Source of the DNA: Bacteroidota bacterium
GTDB lineage: Bacteria; Bacteroidota; Bacteroidia; Flavobacteriales; Flavobacteriaceae
Reading direction: 5' to 3'
Length of the DNA stretch: 64,000 nt
Assembly: GCA_018829465.1 (NCBI GenBank)
Contig: JAHJTN010000012.1
Coordinates: 62,001-126,000, forward strand
Numbering within the stretch: the stretch's first letter is position 1; each line of letters starts with the position of its first letter. Both the position numbers and the translations under genes were made by a program. Shown here piece after piece: positions 43,398-52,642 of the stretch. The notes under the pieces are model-generated. The model made no database searches. It was not told the origin of the DNA and was given only the letters and a program-made list of their open reading frames with translations.

Positions 43398-45697
43398 CAG
43401 CGTATGATCATGACTTTGTTCACTTTGGTGTTTTGTCCGTCTCGGTCTGTAATGATAATCATATACACACCTGAGGCAACTTTGTACCTGCCAAAAGCAC
43501 GAAGATCCCATTCAATAGAGCCGCCTTGGGCAATGGTTTCAAAAACCAAGTTGCCCGATATATCCGTTATTTTGACTTTGGCTCTCGGCGACAGATTCCG
43601 AATGGTGAGGTTGCCATTAAAGTCCGGTTTCACAGGGTTTGGAAAAACAATGACATCATCTAGGTTATCTCGTGTTTGCGTTGCGTTACTCAAGAAAGAA
43701 ACCAACCCCCTATCGGTCGCAAAATAAACCCTTCCGCTGGCGCCATCAATGGAAATATCATTGACCGTATTGGAAGGTAGCGGAGAATTGTCTGTCGTAA
43801 ATCGTTGCAAGGTGCGTTGGCCATCCGGTGAAAACATAAAAACGCCCGATCCGATGGTGGCAACCCATTTGTTGTCTGAGCCATCCGTTTCAATATCAGA
43901 GATGAGCTGCCCGAAAAGGAGTTCCTCCGCCAAACCATTTTGAAGAATGATAATTTCTTCGGCTCGTGGATTCTCTTCTTCAAAGAATCCGGAGGTGTTG
44001 AAGAGTACGCGCAGGCCGTCTCTTGTTCCAATCCAAAGCCGATTTCGGCTGTCCATAGACAAGGCGCGAATGTCGTTGATAGGAAGATTGCCGGTGACCT
44101 CATCGAGATTTTTGAGCTGAAAGCCTCCTGCAGTCTCCCTAAAGCCTAAAAGACCATGCCCAAAGGTAGCAATCCATTTGGTGCCGTTTCGATCTATTAC
44201 CATATTTGAAAGGGCAAGTTCGGAGCCCAAAAAAGGGTTTGATGGATTGCTGTTATCCGGAGCAATCACATCTGCTACACTGAACGACTCCCATTGTCCG
44301 CTGCTTCGCAATACTTTGATGGCGTTTTCTATACGGTTGTTGGTAGCCCACAAATCGCCGTTTCTATCGAATTGTGTGTCGTGAATTCGGACATCAACCC
44401 TGCCGGGAAGCAAGGTTTCCAAGCCACTGTTGGTGCTGTCCCAAAGATCTAATATTTGGTTGTCTTCTATCACCAGAATACCTGAGAAAAAAGAACTCAC
44501 ATAAACCTTGTTGTCAAACGGGCTGATGTTGACATACGACAAATCGGCCGCATTTCGCAATTCACTTGCCGGTATGTTTATCCAGTCTCCGTTTTCCAGA
44601 TGGCTTATGCCGCGTCGGTCCAGCGGGGAAGGATTATAGGAAAAACTGTATATTCCATATACCACCCACAATTCGTTTGGTGCGGCTTGTATTTGAAACG
44701 GATCATTTCGCAACGGTCCGTTTGGTATGGTTACCGTTGCGTTGGTCAAATCTGGAGGTGTAAAAACAAGCAAACCCCCTTCAGTAGTTCCTACAAAAAA
44801 TCTGTTTTCAAAAACGGTGGCGCTGGTGTAGGTCAACTCATTATTCTGAAAATTAGCCAACTGGAAGGCAACACTTTCAGAGGTGTTGAATGCAAAAACA
44901 GCCTTGGTGGTTGTGAGCGTCATAAAATTTTCGTTTGCCCGAAGTCGGGCAAATGCTGTGGGATGTGTAAACCCGGTGTTGGCAAAATTGCTTCCGTTGT
45001 ATCGCCAGAGCTGTCTGTTAGATCGTGTGGCGAAAACGGTGTTGTTAAATTGCACAAGGGATGTCCAATTGCCACTTATAAGCGTGGACCAGTTGTTAAA
45101 ATCGATTAAATTGGGGTTGTTAACATCTGCTATGCGTATGCCTTCTTCTGCCGTAGCCGCAAAAATTCTGTCTTGAAAAACGGTGAGCTGTGTGACGTTG
45201 AGCAAACCGCCGCCGCTTCCCATAAAAAAGGTATCACCAAATTCTAGTCTTTCCAAGTTGTATTCTACGATTCCAAACTGACAAGCTATGAAAATTTTGT
45301 TGCCAAATTCAAACATATTGTTCACCCTTTTGCGATCGGGCGGAATGGTGAGTTTGTTGATGATATCTACAACTGTGATTACGTCTTCGGTGAGCGGGTC
45401 GTAAACATCTAACAATCCGGTGGCGTAACCAATGACCAATTTTTTAAAGTCCTTGCTGTAGTGAATGGCTGTAATGACTTGTCCCGAAAGGCCATCTACG
45501 GTGGTGATGGTCTTAATCTCTTTAGATAGCAGGTTATAAGAAAAAACCGCATTTTGGCTGCTTACAAAAACTTCATCAATGCCTTCGGAAATATCTGTAA
45601 TGTTGAAATATGAAAAATGTCCCTGCCATCTGTTAGAAAAGTTCTGACCAAAGGTCGTATTTCCAAAAAGTATAAAGAGTATTAATAACTTTTTCAT
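43397..45697 (-). CDS. porZ: PorZ-like type IX secretion system beta-propeller protein
   Basis: A 766-residue exported protein with a signal peptide (MKKLLILFILFGNTTFGQ). It has two beta-propeller regions made of repeats of the ligand-binding sensor type (ITAIHYSKDFKKLVIGYATG; IRALSMDSRNRLWIGTRDG; DISIDGASGRVYFATDRG). The C-terminal beta-sandwich (FPNPVKPDFNGNLTIRNL, VKITDISGNLVFET, GVYMIIITDRDG) resembles a T9SS sorting-type domain. This fits PorZ, a surface component of the attachment complex that handles T9SS cargo. The gene overlaps recO. Copy C of the intergenic element lies 53 nt upstream. Confidence 0.85.
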   Translation of the reverse strand: MKKLLILFILFGNTTFGQNFSNRWQGHFSYFNITDISEGIDEVFVSSQNAVFSYNLLSKEIKTITTVDGLSGQVITAIHYSKDFKKLVIGYATGLLDVYDPLTEDVITVVDIINKLTIPPDRKRVNNMFEFGNKIFIACQFGIVEYNLERLEFGDTFFMGSGGGLLNVTQLTVFQDRIFAATAEEGIRIADVNNPNLIDFNNWSTLISGNWTSLVQFNNTVFATRSNRQLWRYNGSNFANTGFTHPTAFARLRANENFMTLTTTKAVFAFNTSESVAFQLANFQNNELTYTSATVFENRFFVGTTEGGLLVFTPPDLTNATVTIPNGPLRNDPFQIQAAPNELWVVYGIYSFSYNPSPLDRRGISHLENGDWINIPASELRNAADLSYVNISPFDNKVYVSSFFSGILVIEDNQILDLWDSTNSGLETLLPGRVDVRIHDTQFDRNGDLWATNNRIENAIKVLRSSGQWESFSVADVIAPDNSNPSNPFLGSELALSNMVIDRNGTKWIATFGHGLLGFRETAGGFQLKNLDEVTGNLPINDIRALSMDSRNRLWIGTRDGLRVLFNTSGFFEEENPRAEEIIILQNGLAEELLFGQLISDIETDGSDNKWVATIGSGVFMFSPDGQRTLQRFTTDNSPLPSNTVNDISIDGASGRVYFATDRGLVSFLSNATQTRDNLDDVIVFPNPVKPDFNGNLTIRNLSPRAKVKITDISGNLVFETIAQGGSIEWDLRAFGRYKVASGVYMIIITDRDGQNTKVNKVMIIR

Positions 45698-45750
45698 CCG
45701 CTGATGTTGATTATTTAGACTTTGCTCAATACAAGTTTTTTTTAACGATT

Positions 45751-45813
45751 GGATGGAATACCTTATGTGTCATAGCTGTAGATTTTAAAAAAAACTGTTC
45801 ATGGGCATTCACA
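45751..45813 (-). repeat. Intergenic structured element, copy C (divergent)
   Basis: The most diverged copy, located between the hemB stop and the porZ start. In gene direction the left arm contains GAATGCCCATG and the right arm GGTATTCCATCC. Relative to the other copies the left arm has C to T and the right arm G to A, which keeps the pair. The middle is T/A-rich and not alignable. The call as a copy rests on the arms, position and orientation. Confidence 0.55.
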
Positions 45814-45878
45814 TGCATTGACAAATCAGTACATTAACGTGCTCAATTCTTTAAAATTGTATGTAAAAAATTGATGGT

Positions 45879-46871
<993 letters not shown>

Positions 46872-46899
46872 TTAAAGCAAAAAGGGAGATATTGAGGTA

Positions 46900-47760
46900 T
46901 TAAAAATCGTAATTGACACTCAAGCCAAAAACCTGTTTCAGCTGTGTACGCGCTATGGCGTCTGTGTCGTATATGGCGTGTATGTTAAAATTTGTGGAGA
47001 GATTGCCGTTTATTTTCATAAGCACATTGAGTTGGTAGCTCAAATCCACTTCATCTGTGTTTTGCAAATAATCAACATACACATTGAAAATGTTTTCAAA
47101 AGTAACGTTTTCCATCATTAAAAATTTCCAATATGCCGCACCATTAAATCCCAATTCATAATTAACCGTGTTGCCTTGATCTACCCCAAAAGCACTTCTA
47201 GTCTCTGTGAAACGTGCCAATACCGTTGTGATTTTGGACGTAGCCGGAGACAGGTTTAGGTATAGGTTGTTACTTTTTTTCCAGAGCATACCGGGACCAA
47301 AGGTGTAATAGGCAGGTGAAAATATTCGAGATTGTTCTACGCGTCTGCTCACGCCCAAGCTGTCTGTGACGTTTCGGTAGCCTTTGTCGAATTGTGTTCT
47401 AAAGTTAAGGAAAAACGAGTAGAACCAATACTTTCCGGCTTTTTTACCCAAGACGGAATTCCACTCAAATCGATCGTCTGTTTTTTCTACGTCATTCCCG
47501 TTTATCTGCGTGAGCCCATAAGCAGCTATAACCTGGTTGTTCCACGACCAGTTGTCTTTTGCATAGTTGAAAGTATAGTTGAGCGAAGCCGTTCCGGATA
47601 TATTATTTTCCCCTCCGGCGGTCCAGTTTTGGAAACTAGACTGATTGAACAAAAATCCGAACTTGCCCTTTTTTTCCCAGTTAGAAATCGTGTCATTCGG
47701 GTTTTGTGCTTTTGCAATAAAAAAAAGTGCACAAAAAACAGTTACTAAAATACCTCGCAT
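46900..47760 (-). CDS. DUF3078-family outer-membrane protein
   Basis: A 286-residue exported protein with a signal peptide (MRGILVTVFCALFFIAKAQ). The rest is a series of amphipathic beta strands with aromatic ends (WTAGGENNISGTASLNYTFNY, WSWNNQVIAAYGL, YWFYSFFLNFRTQF, ending VFGLSVNYDF). The terminal aromatic residue fits outer-membrane barrel insertion. This is the DUF3078 family, common in Bacteroidota and of unknown role. It has its own exact -7 box, although it follows the SUF operon by 44 nt. Confidence 0.85.
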   Translation of the reverse strand: MRGILVTVFCALFFIAKAQNPNDTISNWEKKGKFGFLFNQSSFQNWTAGGENNISGTASLNYTFNYAKDNWSWNNQVIAAYGLTQINGNDVEKTDDRFEWNSVLGKKAGKYWFYSFFLNFRTQFDKGYRNVTDSLGVSRRVEQSRIFSPAYYTFGPGMLWKKSNNLYLNLSPATSKITTVLARFTETRSAFGVDQGNTVNYELGFNGAAYWKFLMMENVTFENIFNVYVDYLQNTDEVDLSYQLNVLMKINGNLSTNFNIHAIYDTDAIARTQLKQVFGLSVNYDF

Positions 47761-47777
47761 GCCAGTTTAATATGCCG

Positions 47778-47785
47778 CAAAAATA
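47778..47785 (-). promoter_or_regulatory. DUF3078 gene promoter, -7 box
   Basis: TATTTTTG on the minus strand, an exact match 17 nt upstream of the start codon, suggesting a short leader and separate transcription from the SUF genes. Confidence 0.5.
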
Positions 47786-47804
47786 AAAAAATTGTCAATA
47801 AATG

Positions 47805-48320
47805 CTAGCCGGATTTGGACTTCTTAAAAACCGGCACGCTCGAACAGGCCTCGCCGTAAAAAACGGCATTTGCCACAGCCGATAATTGTTGCGTAATTTG
47901 CACGTATGCCGATGAAGGTATGGGCTTTTCAAAACAGCCTTTGACAATGATGTTCTTTCCGGAAAACGCAGATATATCTATTCGGCGCAGACTTTCTCGC
48001 ATCAAAAAAGACTCGAGTTGTTGCAAATCGCCAAAGACTATTTCTTGCGCCAAGCCTTCTAATTTGCTGGTCATAAGCATGTATGCCCAAACCGGTACGA
48101 TGGCGTCGGTACTGCAATGCAGTGCGACAAAATGATTTTTAAATGCGGAAAAGTCAAAAGAATTGACAGCTTGCCGAAAGGATTTTTCACGCAAAATCAA
48201 ACCTTCTTCAAGCCATTGGGCTACATCAATTTGACTTCGCTTACCTTCAATATAGTAGTCCTGCAAATCTAGCGTAACCAACTTGCTTTCTGCTACTTTA
48301 TTTTTGATTTCCTGAGCCAT
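47805..48320 (-). CDS. DUF2480-family protein
   Basis: A 171-residue soluble protein: no signal peptide, mixed alpha/beta, with a central cysteine (GCFEKPIP) and another near the end (GEACSSVPVFKK). It matches DUF2480, which is nearly confined to Bacteroidota and often follows suf genes. It starts 12 nt after the DUF59 gene, so it is part of the SUF transcript. A role in Fe-S biogenesis is inferred only from this position. Confidence 0.8.
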   Translation of the reverse strand: MAQEIKNKVAESKLVTLDLQDYYIEGKRSQIDVAQWLEEGLILREKSFRQAVNSFDFSAFKNHFVALHCSTDAIVPVWAYMLMTSKLEGLAQEIVFGDLQQLESFLMRESLRRIDISAFSGKNIIVKGCFEKPIPSSAYVQITQQLSAVANAVFYGEACSSVPVFKKSKSG

Positions 48321-48332
48321 CTTAAAATGATT

Positions 48333-48656
48333 TTAGAGCAATCCCAGTTCGAGTTTGGCTTCTTCGCTCATCAAATCTTGCGTCCATGGCGGATCAAAAG
48401 TGATTTCTACTTCTACATCTGCCACGCCTTCAATGGTGCGGATTTTGTCTTCTACTTCCTTAGGAAGCGTTTCGGCTACAGGACAGTTGGGTGTTGTCAA
48501 TGTCATCAGCACGCGGATATCGGCATCTGTACTCACCATGACGTCGTAAATCAGTCCCAATTCATAAATATCAACCGGGATTTCCGGGTCGTAAATCGTC
48601 TTCAGTATGCGCACTATGTCTTCGCCTAATTTGTGGGTGTCTATGGTGTTTTCCAT
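48333..48656 (-). CDS. DUF59/MIP18-family Fe-S assembly protein (SufT-like)
   Basis: A 107-residue protein with the DUF59 motifs: DIVRILKTIYDPEIPVDIY, IRVLMTLTTPNCPVAETLP (with the conserved cysteine) and VEVEITFDPPWTQDLMS. Family members act late in Fe-S cluster assembly or in carrying clusters to targets. It lies 3 nt after sufE and is tightly packed with DUF2480, within the SUF operon. Confidence 0.9.
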   Translation of the reverse strand: MENTIDTHKLGEDIVRILKTIYDPEIPVDIYELGLIYDVMVSTDADIRVLMTLTTPNCPVAETLPKEVEDKIRTIEGVADVEVEITFDPPWTQDLMSEEAKLELGLL

Positions 48657-48659
48657 GGT

Positions 48660-49091
48660 TTAAGTGTTTTGTTTTCTTTTGGTTTCAAATGCCAAAGCAT
48701 ACAGTTTCAGCTGTTTGATCATCGATACCAAACCGTTGGCGCGGGTGGGCGACAGGTGTTCTTTCAAACCTATTTGATCGATAAAATCCATATCGGCTTC
48801 GAGTATGTCTTTGGGCTTTTGGTTAGAAAAAACCCTGAGTAAAATAGCGATGATTCCTTTGGTAATAATCGCATCCGAATCGGCGGTAAATTTGACCAAA
48901 TCTGAATCCATCTCGGCATGTACCCAAACCTTGCTCTGACATCCTTTAATAAGGTGGTCATCGGTTTTGTATGCTGGGTCTATCAACGGGAGGCTTTTGC
49001 CTAAGGAAATCATGTATTCGTAGCGTTGCATCCAGTCGTCAAACATGGAAAACTCATCTACTATTTCTTCCTGTATTTCTTTGATTTGCAT
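48660..49091 (-). CDS. sufE: Cysteine desulfuration protein SufE
   Basis: Accepts sulfane sulfur from SufS and passes it to the SufBCD scaffold. It has 143 residues; the acceptor cysteine is Cys51 in HLIKGCQSKVW, and RANGLVSMI is near the end. Its ATG overlaps the sufS stop by 1 nt, so the two are translationally coupled. Confidence 0.95.
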   Translation of the reverse strand: MQIKEIQEEIVDEFSMFDDWMQRYEYMISLGKSLPLIDPAYKTDDHLIKGCQSKVWVHAEMDSDLVKFTADSDAIITKGIIAILLRVFSNQKPKDILEADMDFIDQIGLKEHLSPTRANGLVSMIKQLKLYALAFETKRKQNT

Positions 49092-50329
49092 TATGCTAAC
49101 ATTTGTTTTGCTTTGATGACTGCCGACACCAAACTATCTACTTCCTCCATCGTATTGTAAAATGAAAACGATGCGCGCACAGTTCCGGGAATTTTAAAAT
49201 AATCCATGATGGGTTGGGCGCAGTGGTGGCCCGTGCGAACGGCGATGCCCAATTTATCTAAAATTGAACCTACATCGTAGGGATGAATGCCTTCCAAATT
49301 AAACGAAATCACGGCTGTTTTTTCAGCAATATCACCATAAATTTTCAATCCCGATATGGATTTCAGTTTGTCTGTGACATAGTGTAACAACTTCGTTTCG
49401 TAGGCTTCTATGTTTTCAAAGCCGAGTGAATTCAAATAATCTACGGCTACACCAAACGCGATGCCTCCACAAATATTTGGCGTACCGGCTTCAAATTTAT
49501 GCGGTAAATCGGCATAGGTAGTTTTTTCAAAAGTGACTTCAGCTATCATTTCTCCACCACCTTGATAGGGCGGCAATTTACGCAACCAAGCTTCTTTGCC
49601 GTAAAGAATCCCCACGCCTGTTGGTCCACACATTTTGTGAGCGGATGCCACGTAAAAATCGGCATCTATCGCCTGCACATCGGGTTTGATGTGCGCACAT
49701 GATTGTGCGCCGTCTATCAATACGGCAGCGCCAAATTCATGCGCTTTTTGTATGATGCTTTGTATTGGGTTGATGACGCCTAATGCGTTTGAAATATGAT
49801 TGACAAAAACCAATTTGGTCTTGGGAGAAAGTAGTTTATCGTACGCATCGATGTCCAAAGTTCCGTCGGGCAACATGGGAATTACAAGCAATCTGGCATT
49901 TGTGCGTTCGCAGAGCATTTGCCAAGGAACAATATTTGAATGGTGTTCTAAGGCCGAAACGATAATCTCATCGCCTGCTTTTAAGAGGGTGGTGAATCCA
50001 TTGGCGACCAAGTTGATGCCGTGCGTTGTTCCCGAAGTAAAAATGATTTCATGTGTTTTTGCAGCATTAAAATGCTGTTGCAATTTTTTTCTGGCTTGTT
50101 CGTAGGCGTCTGTGGCTTCTTGTGACAAACTGTGTACGCCGCGGTGAATATTGGCGTTGTAGTTTGTGTAATAATCTACAATGGCATCTATCACCATTTG
50201 CGGTTTCTGCGAAGTGGCGGCATTGTCGAGATAGACCAACGGATAGCCATTCACTTTCCGATTTAGTATGGGAAACTGTTTGCGTATGGTTGTTATATCC
50301 AAATTTTGTCGCTTCTCGATAGCACTCAT
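49091..50329 (-). CDS. sufS: Cysteine desulfurase SufS
   Basis: A PLP enzyme taking sulfur from cysteine for Fe-S clusters. It has 412 residues. The PLP lysine is Lys232 in SAHKMCGPTG, the catalytic cysteine is Cys370 in RTGHHCAQP, and DGAQSCAHI precedes the lysine. The short active-site loop is of the SufS (group II) type, which needs SufE; the gene for it follows with a 1-nt overlap. sufD ends 9 nt upstream. Confidence 0.96.
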   Translation of the reverse strand: MSAIEKRQNLDITTIRKQFPILNRKVNGYPLVYLDNAATSQKPQMVIDAIVDYYTNYNANIHRGVHSLSQEATDAYEQARKKLQQHFNAAKTHEIIFTSGTTHGINLVANGFTTLLKAGDEIIVSALEHHSNIVPWQMLCERTNARLLVIPMLPDGTLDIDAYDKLLSPKTKLVFVNHISNALGVINPIQSIIQKAHEFGAAVLIDGAQSCAHIKPDVQAIDADFYVASAHKMCGPTGVGILYGKEAWLRKLPPYQGGGEMIAEVTFEKTTYADLPHKFEAGTPNICGGIAFGVAVDYLNSLGFENIEAYETKLLHYVTDKLKSISGLKIYGDIAEKTAVISFNLEGIHPYDVGSILDKLGIAVRTGHHCAQPIMDYFKIPGTVRASFSFYNTMEEVDSLVSAVIKAKQMLA

Positions 50330-50338
50330 AAGCTTTTT

Positions 50339-51655
50339 TTAAATATCGAAGCCCAATTTCACTCCAATTTTATTGGCAATTATCTTGGTGATGCGGGTTT
50401 TTATTTCCTGTATTTTCACAGCACTCAACACGTCGTTGGCAAAGGCGTACATGAGCAGTGCCTTTGCTTCTTTCTCGGGTATGCCACGGGCTCGAAGGTA
50501 AAACAAGGCTTTTTTGTCGAGCTGCCCAATGGTACAACCGTGCGAACATTTTACATCGTCTGCAAATATTTCCAACTGTGGCTTGGTGTTGATGGTGGCT
50601 TTGTCTCCTGTGAGCAAGTTGTTGTTTTGCTGATAGGCATTTGTCTTTTGCGCTTCTTTTTTCACGATTACTTTTCCATTGAAAACACCCGTTGACTGGT
50701 CGGCGTAAATGCCTTTGTATTCCTGAAAACTTTCGCAGTTGGGTTGGTTGTGCGCCACCAAGGTGTGGTGGTCCACATGTTGCTTATCACCAACTAGTGT
50801 GATGCCTTTCAGTGTAGATTGGACGTGTTCGCCTTCTTGGTAAAAGTTCAAGTTGTTTCGTGTCATTTTTCCACCGAACGAAAAAGTGTGTACAGCGCAG
50901 TTGCTGTCTTGTTTCTGTGAAATATAGGTGTGGTCAATCAGAGAGGCAGAAGGCAAGTCGTTTTGAATTTTGTAGTAATCCACAATGGCGCGTTTGTTGG
51001 CAAAAATTTCAGTCACTGCGTTGGTCAAAACCGGATTTTCATACAAGCTTTGATGTCTTTCTATGATTTGTACATGCGCATTTTCGCCTACTACAATGAG
51101 GTTTCTGGGAAAAAGCATCAGTGCAGATTCCTGTCCGGTAGAAAAATGGATGATCTGAATGGGTTTGTTTACAACTTTCCCTTTTGGAATGTTGATGTAG
51201 GCGCCTTCTGTAGCAAAAGCCGTGTTTAAGGATGTGAGACTTTCGTTTTTGTCGGTTGCCTGATTGTAAAACCGGTCCATGACCATCTTGTATTTGGGCT
51301 TTGACAAGGCCGACGAAAGCAAGCAAATATCCATGCCTTGGTGTGTGGTTTCAGACAAAAAAGAGCTGTACACTCCATCTATAAAAACCAATTTGTACGA
51401 GTCTATTTCGTGTAAAAAATATTTTTTCACATCTTTAAATTCGACCGAATTTTCCTTTTTTGAAAAAACGGTGTACGGCACTTTGAGCAACGGATTTAGA
51501 GAGGTGTATTTCCATTCCTCATCTTTTTTGGACGGGAAACCGTTCGATTCAAAATTTTTAATAGCTTGCGAGCGAATGTTGCGCACATGGTCGTCCATCT
51601 CGGTTCGGTCTTCGAAAGCGAGATAAGAAGCCAACAATCTTTCTTTTAATTCCAT
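50339..51655 (-). CDS. sufD: Fe-S assembly protein SufD
   Basis: A 438-residue component of the SufBC2D scaffold. The beta-helix core and its C-terminal signature CSHGCTIGQLDKKALFYLRAR are evident. It lies between sufC (25 nt upstream) and sufS (9 nt downstream). Confidence 0.95.
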   Translation of the reverse strand: MELKERLLASYLAFEDRTEMDDHVRNIRSQAIKNFESNGFPSKKDEEWKYTSLNPLLKVPYTVFSKKENSVEFKDVKKYFLHEIDSYKLVFIDGVYSSFLSETTHQGMDICLLSSALSKPKYKMVMDRFYNQATDKNESLTSLNTAFATEGAYINIPKGKVVNKPIQIIHFSTGQESALMLFPRNLIVVGENAHVQIIERHQSLYENPVLTNAVTEIFANKRAIVDYYKIQNDLPSASLIDHTYISQKQDSNCAVHTFSFGGKMTRNNLNFYQEGEHVQSTLKGITLVGDKQHVDHHTLVAHNQPNCESFQEYKGIYADQSTGVFNGKVIVKKEAQKTNAYQQNNNLLTGDKATINTKPQLEIFADDVKCSHGCTIGQLDKKALFYLRARGIPEKEAKALLMYAFANDVLSAVKIQEIKTRITKIIANKIGVKLGFDI

Positions 51656-51680
51656 ATGGTAATTTTTTCTTTAGGTAAAG

Positions 51681-52418
51681 TTACTTTACCCAATCGTATC
51701 CTTTTTCTTCGAGTTGATGTGCCAATTCTTTTTCGCCGGACTTTACAATTTTTCCATCGTGAAGCACGTGGACAAAATCCGGAATAATATAATCCAACAA
51801 TCGTTGGTAGTGTGTGATGACAATAACCGCGTTTTCTTGGCTTCGCAACCTATTTACCCCATTGGCTACTACCCTTAGGGCGTCAATATCGAGTCCGGAA
51901 TCGGTTTCGTCCAAAATGGCCAATTTGGGATTGAGCATTGCCATTTGAAAAATCTCATTTCGTTTTTTCTCTCCTCCGGAAAAACCTTCGTTGAGCGATC
52001 GGGACAAAAACTTTCTGTCAATTTCCAAAAGTTCGGCTTTTTGCTTGATAAGTGCCAACATTTCGTTGGCCGGCATATCTTCTTGCCCTTTGGATTTGCG
52101 CAGTTCGTTGATGGCTGTTTTGATAAAATTGGTAACCGATACACCGGGAATTTCAACCGGATATTGAAACGAGAGAAACACGCCTCTGTGTGCGCGTTCT
52201 TCTGGAGCGAGTTCTTGAATGTCTTCGCCCTCAAAAAGGATTTCGCCTTGGGTTTGTTCAAAAGCATCGTGGCCGGCAATTACAGATGCCAAGGTACTTT
52301 TCCCGGAACCGTTCGGTCCCATGATGGCGTGTACTTCACCGGGTTTTATTTCTAAATTGATTCCTTTTAGGATTTCTTTGCCATCTATGCTGGCATGGAG
52401 GTTTTTAATTTGTAGCAT
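51681..52418 (-). CDS. sufC: Fe-S assembly ATPase SufC
   Basis: An ABC-type ATPase of the SUF scaffold. It has 245 residues; Walker A is GPNGSGKST (34-42), the signature FSGGEKKR follows, and Walker B is LAILDETDSGLD. Copy D of the intergenic element lies 30 nt upstream, in an unusually long 224-nt gap after sufB, so sufC and the genes after it may be controlled separately from sufAB. Confidence 0.97.
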   Translation of the reverse strand: MLQIKNLHASIDGKEILKGINLEIKPGEVHAIMGPNGSGKSTLASVIAGHDAFEQTQGEILFEGEDIQELAPEERAHRGVFLSFQYPVEIPGVSVTNFIKTAINELRKSKGQEDMPANEMLALIKQKAELLEIDRKFLSRSLNEGFSGGEKKRNEIFQMAMLNPKLAILDETDSGLDIDALRVVANGVNRLRSQENAVIVITHYQRLLDYIIPDFVHVLHDGKIVKSGEKELAHQLEEKGYDWVK

Positions 52419-52448
52419 TTCATCTGTTTTTATTTATTGTCTTTCAAA

Positions 52449-52514
52449 GGTCAGACGGAACGCCCTAGGATAATCATACTCCTGTGTGTAACTCTTTTTA
52501 CATGGGCGTTTCAT
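52449..52514 (-). repeat. Intergenic structured element, copy D
   Basis: The best-paired copy. In gene direction CAGATGAAACGCCC near one end can pair with GGGCGTTCCGTCTG near the other over 14 positions with one A-C mismatch (including a G-T). A SD-like AGGAG with ATG sits in the loop (AGGAGTATGATT). It lies 30 nt upstream of sufC. Confidence 0.75.
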
Positions 52515-52604
52515 CTGATTGTAGTTTATTGTTTTAAAGCTTGACTTGGTGTCTGTATCTCAAACTTTTAGTTATTGGTTATACGTTATTGGGTTGTTGT
52601 TTTT

Positions 52605-52635
52605 AAGGCACGACATCATCAAATCATCGTGTCTT
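52605..52635 (-). other. Hairpin in the sufB-sufC gap
   Basis: AAGGCACGA / TCGTGTCTT can form an 8-bp stem with one mismatch just after the sufB stop. No T-run follows on the minus transcript, so it is not a standard terminator; it may stabilise the upstream message end. Confidence 0.4.
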
Positions 52636-52642
52636 CAAATCA

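Noticed and set aside
47332-47748. 138-codon plus-strand frame opposite the DUF3078 gene
   Set aside because: Shadow of a gene with a signal peptide and barrel pattern on the other strand.
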